13,170 bases of DNA from assembly GCA_945787595.1 (NCBI GenBank), contig CALZJV010000103.1, positions 1-13,170 of the forward strand, read 5' to 3'. Numbering within the stretch: the first letter of the stretch is position 1; every line of letters begins with the position of its first letter. The DNA comes from an uncultured Desulfobacterales bacterium (GTDB lineage Bacteria > Desulfobacterota > Desulfobacteria > Desulfobacterales > JAFDCJ01). The position numbers and the translations under genes were made by a program. The notes below the pieces were generated by a model. That model ran no database searches and was not told where the DNA came from. It saw only the letters and a list, made by a program, of their open reading frames with translations. Below, piece by piece: positions 6,091-12,732 of the stretch.

Positions 6091-7299
6091 ATGCAGTTGT
6101 TAGATGCCGGGATTGCATTTGCACTTACCCTCGCGGGCCTTGCGACGGTCGTCAGCATAATTATCGAAATCATCCACCGGGTGCTCAACCTTCGCTCCAA
6201 AGGTCTCAGGGCAATGCTGGAACAACACTTTGACGATGTAATTGTGCCGGTGATTAAAACCAAAGTCGAAAAGGCAATCCAAGGCAAGGGCAAGATATTG
6301 GCGGATGAACTGAAAATGTTACGTGAAAATTTGATTGAAAAAATGACCGCCAACCCGCTTGTGAAGCTTCAAAAATTAAGCTGGCTGCCAAAGCGGGCTG
6401 TTAAGGCCCTGTCGCAGTACAATCAAGTCACAGCCCTTGATTTCCTTAATCGTATCCCCGAAACGGAAGTCTATCAGTACATCGAGCTACGGGGCAAAAT
6501 GACGGTTAGTGAGCGCTTGAAAAAATTTGATAAAAAATATGAAGAGTATGAAAAGGCCATTTCCAACTATTTTAAAAGGCGGGCGCAGCTTTTAGCATTT
6601 GTGGTCGGCGTTATCCTGGCGATCGCGGTCAATATTCACAGTATCCGACTGTTTGAGAGGTATCTAAATGATCCGGAGCTGACGGCCACGGTCATCGCAC
6701 AGACCGACAATATTGAGTCAGCCATCGCATCTGCGCAAAAACGGCAGGCTGACAAATCTGACACAGAAGAAAAGAATATTAAAGAAATTAAAACCGCCCT
6801 CAATCAATACAATGAATTGATGGGCAATTTTAGCGGACTGGGCCTGCCGATCGGATGGGAGTTCTACCCACACTGCCCGACAGACCGGGATCCGGCGACT
6901 TTAAAAAACTACGACCCTCAATGCAAGACGGTCTTGAACAGCCTACCGGAGGGTGCCGCTGTAATAAAAAGCTCAATCATTCCCAGGATTGTCAAGACTG
7001 CCTTAGCAGATCCCTGGGGATTTTTGAAGTGGCTTTTTGTGGTAATCATCACCGGCACCCTGATCGGGCTGGGTGGACCGTTCTGGTTTGACCTTGCCAG
7101 CAAACTTGGCGGCATTCGCCGTAAATTAGGGAGTGCCGGAAGTGCAGCAGATTCCGGCCAGCCGCCCAAACCCGATGATGACCATGATGCTGTAATAGAA
7201 GAAATAACCGCCGACTCCAAGTCAAAAACAGCCGGCAGCAAGACTTCAAAGAGGAGAAATACCAAGCAAAGACCCAATTCGGAAACACCAGATGATTAG
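6091..7299 (+). CDS. Three-TM membrane protein with GGPFWFDLASKLGGIR motif, unknown function
   Basis: 402 aa. TM segments are at about 7-28, 166-188 and 311-332. The first loop (30-165) is charged and helical (EEYEKAISNYFKRR). The second (190-305) holds a possible coiled coil (about 205-245) and two cysteines (C262, C278) that may form a disulfide if periplasmic. After TM3 comes GGPFWFDLASKLGGIRRKLG. I recall a G-x-PFWFD-x-L-x-K-x-x-x-x-R motif from several uncharacterised bacterial membrane proteins. The tail beyond 350 is a disordered Asp/Lys/Ser-rich stretch. AAGGAGG (6075-6081) lies 9 bases before the ATG. It is 200 bases downstream of the patatin on the same strand and may share its transcript. 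It could anchor or scaffold the patatin lipoprotein, but nothing in the sequence proves it. Confidence 0.72.
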   Translation: MQLLDAGIAFALTLAGLATVVSIIIEIIHRVLNLRSKGLRAMLEQHFDDVIVPVIKTKVEKAIQGKGKILADELKMLRENLIEKMTANPLVKLQKLSWLPKRAVKALSQYNQVTALDFLNRIPETEVYQYIELRGKMTVSERLKKFDKKYEEYEKAISNYFKRRAQLLAFVVGVILAIAVNIHSIRLFERYLNDPELTATVIAQTDNIESAIASAQKRQADKSDTEEKNIKEIKTALNQYNELMGNFSGLGLPIGWEFYPHCPTDRDPATLKNYDPQCKTVLNSLPEGAAVIKSSIIPRIVKTALADPWGFLKWLFVVIITGTLIGLGGPFWFDLASKLGGIRRKLGSAGSAADSGQPPKPDDDHDAVIEEITADSKSKTAGSKTSKRRNTKQRPNSETPDD

Positions 7300-7337
7300 T
7301 TTCTACATACTCACCCTTTTACCAAAGGAGGCCTAAA

Positions 7338-7456
7338 ATTAGAAAGTTATTTTACTGATCATTGTTGGTTGTATGCTTACGGCATGTGCCGGATTGGAAT
7401 TAACTCAGCCGAACCTTCTCCTTTCCAAGGTGCAGGCTCTGCCCTCCGGCCTGTAA
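7338..7456 (+). pseudogene. Decayed small lipoprotein gene
   Basis: A strong SD (AAAGGAGG, 7324-7331) is followed six bases later by ATT AGA AAG, where ATG AGA AAG would be expected. The ATT frame soon hits TGA, but a one-base shift (one T missing from a T-run at about 7349-7352) gives a typical lipoprotein leader: VILLIIVGCMLTACAGLELT, with lipobox LTAC. After this it runs to a TAA at 7454-7456, ending ALPSGL. A lost start codon and a frameshift after a perfectly placed SD point to a recently inactivated lipoprotein gene, or to a sequencing error. Rescue from an internal CTG/ATG would give only a short peptide. Confidence 0.45.
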
Positions 7457-7560
7457 GCCCTGCGGCTGGAAGCGAAGCCGGGGGCTGCCGCGGGATCAGG
7501 TAATAGAATCTAGGATAAAACCTTTTCCAGGTTGATCGCAAACAGTTTGGAGGTATCCAA

Positions 7561-8490
7561 ATGAATCTACTGAAGATAAACCTTCTGGGGATAGTTCGTG
7601 TTGCTCACCAAGGAGTACCAACCGAAACCGGAATGGGACATGCCGTAAAGGGATTGCTCGGCTACCTGACGCTATTCCGCCATCGGTTCCATGCCCGCGA
7701 GGTTTTGGCCGGGCTCTTCTGGGGTGAGTCCAGTGAGGATCGAGCCCGCAGCAGTTTGAATACCACGCTCTGGCGCCTTCGAAAAGTTTTGGAACCAGGT
7801 TCTATTCCCACGGGAGCTTTTCTGGCAACCACTCCCACTGGGGAAATCGGCTTTAACCGCAAAAGCGATCACTGGATCGATGTAGAATTCTTCGAAGACC
7901 GCATAAAACCGATCCTGGCGATATCCTATGATTCCCTGAATGCGAATGAGGTCAACCAACTGGAGAGTGCTTTGCATCTGTATAAAGGAGAGCTGTTGGA
8001 AGGCTTTTATGATGAATGGGCTTTGCGTGAACGGGAGCGCCTGCGCTCGATGTTCGTGCAGGGCCAAATCCATCTGCTTCATCACTACACTCATCACGCT
8101 GCCTGGGAACAGGGACTGGCCTGCGCCCAAAATATTCTCCATCTCGAACCCCTGCGGGAAGAAATTCACAGGGAATTGATGCGGCTTTATTTTAAAAACG
8201 GCCAAAGGGCTCTGGCGCTGAGACAATATGAGAAGTGCCGCGAAACCTTGGCGTCGGAGTTGGATGTTTTTCCCATGGAGGAGACTCAAATCCTGTACGC
8301 TCAAATTTCTCAGAAGACCGGTGGAGATCTTGCTGCATCGGATCCGCGATTGGATCTTATCACCGCCCATAAAGTACTGGCGCAACTTAGAAGGAACATC
8401 CATGATTTTGAGAAATCCACGGAAATGCTGAGGCGTTCCGCCAAAAATCTGGAAGGTGCTATAAAAGGCCGGAAGTTGGAAAACGGATGA
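7561..8490 (+). CDS. SARP-type transcriptional activator (winged helix + BTAD)
   Basis: 309 aa. Residues 1-100 form an OmpR/SARP-type winged helix: MNLLKINLLGIVRVAHQG, then VKGLLGYLTLFR, REVLAGLFWG and RSSLNTTLWRLRKVLE. The BTAD domain (about 107-252) has its hallmarks ALHLYKGELLEGFYDEWA, EPLREEIHRELMRLYFKNG and ALRQYEKCRETLASELD. There is no NB-ARC/ATPase or long TPR part, so it is the compact SARP class (as DnrI, ActII-ORF4) plus a short helical tail (260-309). GGAGG (7549-7553) lies 7 bases before the ATG. It sits immediately upstream, on the same strand, of a repeat-rich spacer and the injection-system genes. SARPs bind direct heptamer repeats of 11-bp period, and such repeats occur at 9143-9182. 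It is therefore the likely activator of that operon. A Streptomyces-type antibiotic role is not implied. Confidence 0.9.
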   Translation: MNLLKINLLGIVRVAHQGVPTETGMGHAVKGLLGYLTLFRHRFHAREVLAGLFWGESSEDRARSSLNTTLWRLRKVLEPGSIPTGAFLATTPTGEIGFNRKSDHWIDVEFFEDRIKPILAISYDSLNANEVNQLESALHLYKGELLEGFYDEWALRERERLRSMFVQGQIHLLHHYTHHAAWEQGLACAQNILHLEPLREEIHRELMRLYFKNGQRALALRQYEKCRETLASELDVFPMEETQILYAQISQKTGGDLAASDPRLDLITAHKVLAQLRRNIHDFEKSTEMLRRSAKNLEGAIKGRKLENG

Positions 8491-8523
8491 CGGAGGACAG
8501 AAGACAGATGTCAGAAGACAGAG
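8489..8523 (+). repeat. Heptanucleotide tandem repeat (GACAGAA type, 5 units)
   Basis: Five 7-base units in a row: GACGGAG, GACAGAA, GACAGAT, GTCAGAA, GACAGAG. The array begins at the TGA stop of the regulator gene. The short frame that passes through it (8487-8714) is judged non-coding because it consists of this array and other repeats. Confidence 0.7.
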
Positions 8524-8613
8524 AATATTGGATGCGGAATAAAACCACCGGGCGGCCGGTGTTCATCACCGTCGTGCTTCATCGTCGGATACCATATCTC
8601 AAAAACCTCGTAG

Positions 8614-8642
8614 GTCAGGTTGCGCCGCAGGCGTTACCTGAC
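8614..8642. repeat. Imperfect 13-bp hairpin with GCA loop, GTCAGGT...ACCTGAC
   Basis: GTCAGGTTGCGCC (8614-8626), GCA, then GGCGTTACCTGAC (8630-8642). The arms pair at 11 of 13 positions. It has no T-run after it, so it is not a classical terminator. It looks like a dispersed REP/hairpin repeat unit of the kind copied around genomes by REP-associated transposases; that link is inference. Confidence 0.55.
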
Positions 8643-8759
8643 GCTTATGAAACTACAAAGTTTCTTTTCCGATCAGACTGGCCGTTTTTCAGGCCAGCGG
8701 CTCCGCTCATTTGAAACTTCATGAGAATTAATGCCATTATAGACCGAGGCTAATGGTGG

Positions 8760-8832
8760 GTGGGAGTGGCTTCCAGCCACGATTACCGTTACATGCCTAA
8801 CCGGGTCAATCGCGGCTGGAAGCCGCTCCCAC
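8760..8832. repeat. REP-like pair of inverted hairpins (BIME-type)
   Basis: Two 25-base arms face each other. Arm 1 at 8760-8784 starts GTGGGAGTGGCTTCC. Arm 2 at 8808-8832 on the minus strand starts GTGGGAGCGGCTTCC. They match at 23 of 25 positions. Each arm has its own small hairpin: GTGGCT-TCC-AGCCAC in one, GCGGCT-TCC-AGCCGC in the other. The only two differences between arms are the two partners of one base pair (T-A versus C-G), so pairing is conserved. The GTGGGAG head plus a short hairpin is the REP layout mobilised by RAYT (TnpA-REP) transposases. No such transposase gene is in the window. Confidence 0.75.
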
Positions 8833-8968
8833 AATCAATATCGCTTAACATAACATCGTCGGAATTTTTTTCATGGTCCCAAAGAGGTGTCTTGTTTGAT
8901 TAAACCGGCCGCCCTCCAAAGCGGGTAAACTTTTCAAGCCAGCGGCTGGGCTGGAGCTGAAACCCATT

Positions 8969-9080
8969 ACTCGCACCCCGCACCCCGCACCCCACAACTC
9001 GCACCCCACAACTCGCACCCCGCAACCCACAACCCACAACCCGCACCCCGCAACTCGCAACCCGCATCACGCAACTCGCA
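8969..9080. repeat. Heptanucleotide tandem array, 16 units (CCCCGCA/ACCCGCA/ACTCGCA)
   Basis: Sixteen consecutive 7-base units, variants of [A/C]C[C/T]C[G/A]CA (one unit reads TCACGCA), fill 112 bases without interruption and stop at 9080. Only a few unit types occur (ACTCGCA, CCCCGCA, CCCCACA, ACCCACA, ACCCGCA), so the array is degenerate but keeps register. It lies about 60 bases upstream of the putative injection-operon promoter. Minus-strand frames through it give Gly/Val/Cys-rich repeats and are not taken as genes. Confidence 0.85.
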
Positions 9081-9142
9081 ACCAACACCTCTATCCAATT
9101 GACTCAATCAATTCTGAAATTTTCTTCTCCAAATATTTAAAC

Positions 9143-9200
9143 CTGTGACAACCCTGTGACGTTGCTGTGACGCAAAAGTGAATGCAGTGCTGTATATAAG
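9143..9200 (+). promoter_or_regulatory. Putative SARP operator and promoter of the injection-system operon
   Basis: CTGTGAC occurs three times, at 9143-9149, 9154-9160 and 9165-9171, each exactly 11 bases from the last. A degenerate fourth (AAGTGAA, 9176-9182, 4 of 7 matches) is in the same phase. A TATATAAG follows at 9193-9200, about 10 bases after the last unit. Heptamers with 4-base spacers, placed about 8 bases ahead of the -10 box, are the known operator layout for SARP activators such as DnrI and AfsR. A SARP-type gene lies 0.7 kb upstream. No good -35 box is present, as expected for an activator-dependent promoter. Confidence 0.55.
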
Positions 9201-9485
9201 GTGCGGAAGAATATTGTACTGACTTTTAATGATACACCCCTGATGTTCAAACAAGAAATCGAATCCGCAATGCAGCCTGATGGAAAAGTGAATCAAAACC
9301 AGGTCACGTCCCACACATTTATCGCCCGGTTTTGGCTGGAGCCAAGAGAAATTAAAGATGCAAAACCAATCTGGCGCGGTGTCGTTGAACATGTCGCCAG
9401 CGGCCAGCGCCGCTATCTGGAAGATCTCGATGAGATTAAAGGATTCATCGACAATCATCTGCAGGAAACAGCCTTATGGCCTTAG
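9201..9485 (+). CDS. Conserved 94-aa protein (WLEPRE...WRG.VEHV.SG.RRY), eCIS operon leader gene
   Basis: The C-terminal two thirds, TFIARFWLEPREIKDAKP, then IWRGVVEHVASGQRRYLEDL and DEIKGFIDNHL, form a compact conserved unit. I recall it from many bacterial small proteins, where it reads F.VR.W.E....WRG.I.H..SG..RY..DL.E...FI. Its function is unknown. It is soluble, with no signal or TM. The GTG start at 9201 gives 94 aa, but the predicted -10 box (9193-9200) abuts it. The transcript would then begin after the GTG, and ATG 9243 or 9270 may be the real start; none has a clear SD. It is the first gene after the heptamer operator and lies about 100 bases before the DUF4255 gene. Confidence 0.65.
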   Translation: MRKNIVLTFNDTPLMFKQEIESAMQPDGKVNQNQVTSHTFIARFWLEPREIKDAKPIWRGVVEHVASGQRRYLEDLDEIKGFIDNHLQETALWP

Positions 9486-9555
9486 GAAAATTAGTGAGGG
9501 ATCCTGGTTCAGGGGACCAGACTCTGATTTTACCGGGGGAGGAGGAGAATAAAAC

Positions 9556-9594
9556 CCTGAACCTCTGAACCCTGAACCTTTGAACCCGTGAACA
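9556..9594 (+). repeat. TGAACC tandem repeat overlapping a start codon
   Basis: TGAACC begins at 9558, 9566, 9573 and 9581, and a variant (TGAACA) at 9589, at intervals of 8, 7, 8 and 8 bases. The array lies between a strong SD-like GGAGGAG (9541-9547) and the coding start of the DUF4255 gene. The last unit contains the candidate GTG start (9588). Confidence 0.65.
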
Positions 9595-10184
9595 CCCACA
9601 ACAAAAAAATGATCGACGCCGCCATAAGCCATATAGCAGGTCAATTGAATCAATATTTAAAGCGATCCTTTGATCTAAACGAGGATATCGTCGTGGTATC
9701 CAATATACTGGAGCAAGATGGCAGCGTGGCTGCCAACGTCGCCAACAAGTTGGTCATGTTCTTAATTAACGTCGAAAAAGATACAACGCCCTTACGGTCG
9801 CAAAATAGCCGCACCGCCGGCTTAGACCGGTCTGTCGTCAGCTATCCCCCGATTTATTTGAATTTATACCTGATGGTCGCGGGGCATTTCAACGGTAATA
9901 ATTATCCCGAAGCCTTAAAATTTTTATCAAATACCATCAGCTTTTTTCAAAGACGTCCGGTGATGGATCATGAGAACACGCCGGATCTGGACAGCCGGAT
10001 CGAAAAGCTGATTCTGGATATCGAAAACTTGAACATCAAAGATTTAAGCACCCTGTGGAGTGCCATCACCGGCAAATATCTGCCGTCAGTGATATATAAG
10101 GTCCGGATGGTGGCATTTGACGCCGGCGACGTCAGACTCCGGACGCCGCTGATCGAGGAAATACAATCAGCGGCGCAAACATAG
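9588..10184 (+). CDS. DUF4255 / Pvc16-type tail cap protein of an eCIS
   Basis: 198 aa. The fold family is indicated by MIDAAISHIAGQLNQYLKRS at the front and by the later NKLVMFLINVEKDTTPLR and SYPPIYLNLYLMVAGHF blocks. Those blocks correspond to the DUF4255 (Pvc16/Afp16-like) pattern 'v.isLvniE.E..lrn...yPp..lnL.vL..a.F..y.eaL..L'. In PVC/Afp systems this protein caps the sheath-tube complex and sets particle length. GTG 9588 and the in-frame ATG 9609 are both possible starts; a TGA at 9573-9575 excludes anything earlier. The only good SD (9541-9547) is 40 bases from the GTG, separated by the TGAACC array. It is followed after 18 bases by the 290-aa gene. Its position ahead of sheath and tube differs from the canonical PVC order, where the cap gene is last. 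Confidence 0.85.
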   Translation: MNTHNKKMIDAAISHIAGQLNQYLKRSFDLNEDIVVVSNILEQDGSVAANVANKLVMFLINVEKDTTPLRSQNSRTAGLDRSVVSYPPIYLNLYLMVAGHFNGNNYPEALKFLSNTISFFQRRPVMDHENTPDLDSRIEKLILDIENLNIKDLSTLWSAITGKYLPSVIYKVRMVAFDAGDVRLRTPLIEEIQSAAQT

Positions 10185-10202
10185 CATTTTCAGGTCAATT
10201 TC

Positions 10203-11075
10203 ATGGGCTCCTATCTACCCTTATTCAGCGTTGAAGTGGAACACACGTTTTTCTCCAAAGGTTGGTGTGCGGGACTTAATTTTGTCCCGACACCCAATAG
10301 CCTGATATTCACTGAAAAGACGGGCCTGCTGATCCGGCATACGCAAAACGGTGTGCGTGTCTTTTTTGATCAAAATAGCAGCGAGGCGCTGCGACATTAT
10401 GCAACCGGCCCGGATGAGCCGCTGCGGCTAGCGTTCAAGGTTTTTGCCAGGGAGATGTTCTTTCGGGCCTATACCGAACTCAGCATCCCTGAAGAAGACG
10501 CGATCCTTTACTTTGACAATCAAGGCCGGGAAATCGACGCGACCCACCGGTTCAGATTGCATGACGCAGAATTTGTATCTGCCAAGGATTTTGAAAAGCT
10601 GAATTCATCCCGCATTACCGGTATCCTCAGCCGAAAGGATCGGCTGTTAAAGCCAGAATTTATTATCTCCATCGGGCTAGGGGAAACAGAAATCCAGATT
10701 TTGGATGCAGCGTCAAAAACCGCATACCATAAATATTACCTCAAGTTCCAGGCCCGGGAGACCTTCTGGAAATATTACCTGCTGGGCAGCATGACGAAAA
10801 AGAAATCCTATATTGCTGACCTGAACCATGAGACGGAATTCGAGGATACCGGCCGGGCACAACTGCCTGATAACCGCCTGGCCTTAACCTTCAGGTCGAA
10901 ACAAAGGATCCCCTTGCGGGAAAAATCCGAGTATCGCTTCCAGTTAAAAGAAAAAGACCCCAATGGCGGTAAGGTTATTATCAGGCGATTGCCGGTCGCC
11001 TCGGCCGGTCAATTCTATAAGGAAATTGTAGATGGCAAAGAAGCGATCGTTTCGGAAATATTTATTAACTGTTAA
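10203..11075 (+). CDS. Conserved eCIS-locus protein of unknown function, 290 aa
   Basis: 290 aa, soluble, rich in beta strands, no signal or TM. The N-terminal block LPLFSVEVEHTFFSKGWCAG, then LNFVPTPNSLIFTEKTGLLI and GVRVFFD, looks like the start of a beta-sandwich. I recall similar hypothetical proteins ('LFS.EI.HDYF..G.C..L...PT...') from contractile injection clusters of Bacteroidota and proteobacteria, but I know no assigned function. The middle (ISIGLGETEIQILDAASKTA) and the YKIxF-like stretch KYYLKFQARETFWKYYL resemble folds in tail-attached accessory proteins. It is 18 bases after the cap gene and 19 before the sheath gene, hence in the same operon. A structural or assembly role is inferred from context. 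Weak SD AGGT lies 9 bases ahead of the ATG. Confidence 0.72.
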   Translation: MGSYLPLFSVEVEHTFFSKGWCAGLNFVPTPNSLIFTEKTGLLIRHTQNGVRVFFDQNSSEALRHYATGPDEPLRLAFKVFAREMFFRAYTELSIPEEDAILYFDNQGREIDATHRFRLHDAEFVSAKDFEKLNSSRITGILSRKDRLLKPEFIISIGLGETEIQILDAASKTAYHKYYLKFQARETFWKYYLLGSMTKKKSYIADLNHETEFEDTGRAQLPDNRLALTFRSKQRIPLREKSEYRFQLKEKDPNGGKVIIRRLPVASAGQFYKEIVDGKEAIVSEIFINC

Positions 11076-11094
11076 ACTCTGAAAGGAGGTAGTT

Positions 11095-12732
11095 ATGGGA
11101 CAAATGAAAACCCCTGGGGTTTACATCGTTGAAAAGAGCGCCTTTCCGAATTCCGTTGTGGAAGTCGCCACTGCCGTACCGGCTTTTATCGGCTACACTG
11201 AAAAAGCCGACAATATGGGGAAGTCGCTGGCCAACACACCCTGGCGGATTACCTCGATGGCGGATTTTCACAAATATTACGGTTTCGGGCCGGTTCCGAT
11301 GTTCGAGATCGGTGTCCAGCAGAAAAAAGCGCCCGGTGGCGAGGCCAAGCCTAAAGACAAACCCGAAAAACCGGCGGCAAAGGCGGAAGAATCAGGCGGA
11401 AAGTCATTTTCCTTTGCTGGTCAGGAGTATCATCTTAACCAGGTCAGTGGAAAATATCTTCTTTATTACAGCATGTTGCTTTTTTACCAGAACGGCGGCG
11501 GTCCGTGCTACATCGTCTCGGTGGGCAGTTACGGAGAAGATATTGAACTTGACCGCATGCAAAAAGGCATTGATCTGCTGATCAAGGAGCAGGAGCCTAC
11601 CATGGTGGTTATGCCCGATGCGGTCCTGTTGGACCAAGAAAATTGTAATTCGCTGCAGCAGGCCGCACTGGCCCATTGCGGCGGGTCAATGAAGAACCGG
11701 GTGGCCATACTGGATATCCGGGACGGATACCTCGACCGCCAGGATCCGTCCGGCGACTGCATCGCCGGGTTCAGGAATCGTCTGGGAATAAATTATCTCG
11801 ATTATGCCGCAGCGTATTATCCCTGGGTGAATACCACCATCGTTCAGGACAAAGATCTGGACTATGAAAACATTGCCAACAAGGAAGTGCTGCAAACCTG
11901 TTTGCTGGAGGAGCTTGGTATCGATGTCAAAGACCTTGCAATAAAAGACAAGGATACCCCGGCCGAAAAATCTCAAAAGGCCAAAAAAGCCCAGCAAAAA
12001 GAAACCATCGACGCGATCACGCAAGACTGGGACAAAGTCAAACCGCCGCTGAAGCCCGAGGAAATTATCACCAGCAAGATGATGTTGAACAAGAGCCTGG
12101 TGGCAATGAGTCCGCTTTTCAACACGCTGCTGCTGGAAATAAAAAACCAGCTCAACCTTCTGCCTCCCAGCGCCGCCATGGCGGGCATCTATACCATGGT
12201 GGACAACTCCCGCGGCGTGTGGAAGGCGCCGGCCAACGTCAGCTTAAATGCCGTGGTTTCACCGGCCGTTAACATTACCCATGATGAGCAGGAAGATCTG
12301 AACGTCACCCCCATGGGCAAGTCGATCAACGCAATTCGCACCTTTATCGGCGAAGGCACCCTGGTCTGGGGCGCCCGCACCCTGGACGGCAACAGCCTGG
12401 ACTGGCGCTATATCAGTGTTCGCAGGACCTTGATCATGCTGGAAGAGTCAATCAAACTGGCCGCCAAAGCGTATGTCTTCGAAGACAATGTCGCCACTAC
12501 CTGGGTCACCATTAAAAGCATGATACGCAACTTTTTAACCGGCATCTGGAAGCGCGGCGGCCTGGCGGGTGCAGTTCCGGATGATGCTTTCAGTGTCTTT
12601 GTCGGTCTGGGCGAAACCATGACGCCGGAAGATATCCTGGAGGGAATTCTGAGGGTCACAGTGCTGGTGGCCGTCACGCATCCCGCCGAATTTATCGAGA
12701 TTACCTTCCAGCAGCAGATGCAGAAATCGTGA
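11095..12732 (+). CDS. Contractile tail sheath protein (Pvc2/Afp2-like, long form)
   Basis: 545 aa, a phage-sheath-type protein. Its start MKTPGVYIVEKSAFPNSVVE and AVPAFIGYTE is diagnostic for eCIS sheaths. The C-terminal block has PPSAAMAGIYTMVDNSRGVW, then INAIRTFIGEGTLVWGARTL, RRTLIMLEESI and VTHPAEFIEI. It forms the contractile outer layer around the tube, with the C-terminal half making the inter-subunit handshake. Canonical PVC sheaths are roughly 350-480 aa. The extra length here includes two Lys/Ala/Pro-rich low-complexity segments, at about 77-105 (KKAPGGEAKPKDKPEKPAAK) and 282-325, which should be surface loops. SD GGAGG (11084-11088) lies 6 bases from the ATG, consistent with high expression. 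Confidence 0.95.
   Translation: MGQMKTPGVYIVEKSAFPNSVVEVATAVPAFIGYTEKADNMGKSLANTPWRITSMADFHKYYGFGPVPMFEIGVQQKKAPGGEAKPKDKPEKPAAKAEESGGKSFSFAGQEYHLNQVSGKYLLYYSMLLFYQNGGGPCYIVSVGSYGEDIELDRMQKGIDLLIKEQEPTMVVMPDAVLLDQENCNSLQQAALAHCGGSMKNRVAILDIRDGYLDRQDPSGDCIAGFRNRLGINYLDYAAAYYPWVNTTIVQDKDLDYENIANKEVLQTCLLEELGIDVKDLAIKDKDTPAEKSQKAKKAQQKETIDAITQDWDKVKPPLKPEEIITSKMMLNKSLVAMSPLFNTLLLEIKNQLNLLPPSAAMAGIYTMVDNSRGVWKAPANVSLNAVVSPAVNITHDEQEDLNVTPMGKSINAIRTFIGEGTLVWGARTLDGNSLDWRYISVRRTLIMLEESIKLAAKAYVFEDNVATTWVTIKSMIRNFLTGIWKRGGLAGAVPDDAFSVFVGLGETMTPEDILEGILRVTVLVAVTHPAEFIEITFQQQMQKS

Larger units (their letters stand above)
8491..9142. other. Repeat-rich gene-free spacer between regulator and injection operon
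   Basis: About 650 bases with no credible gene. Frames on either strand here are translations of repeats. The contents, in order, are a heptamer array, a 13-bp imperfect hairpin (8614-8642), a GAAACT-ACAA-AGTTTC hairpin (about 8648-8663), a CTGGCC/GGCCAG inverted repeat around 8690, a REP-like pair (8760-8832) and a 16-unit heptamer array (8969-9080). This density of different repeats in one spacer is far above the rest of the window. Confidence 0.6.

Noticed and set aside
8487..8714. 75-aa plus-strand frame starting at the regulator stop
   Set aside because: Its translation is the heptamer array and hairpin repeats; no domain is visible. The ATG overlaps the previous stop by chance.
8969..9080. 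CRISPR-like array
   Set aside because: The units are contiguous 7-mers without spacers, and there are no cas genes.
8845..9088. Minus-strand Gly/Val/Cys-rich frames
   Set aside because: They are the translation of a 7-base tandem array (7 bases x 3 gives a 7-residue period), not a protein.
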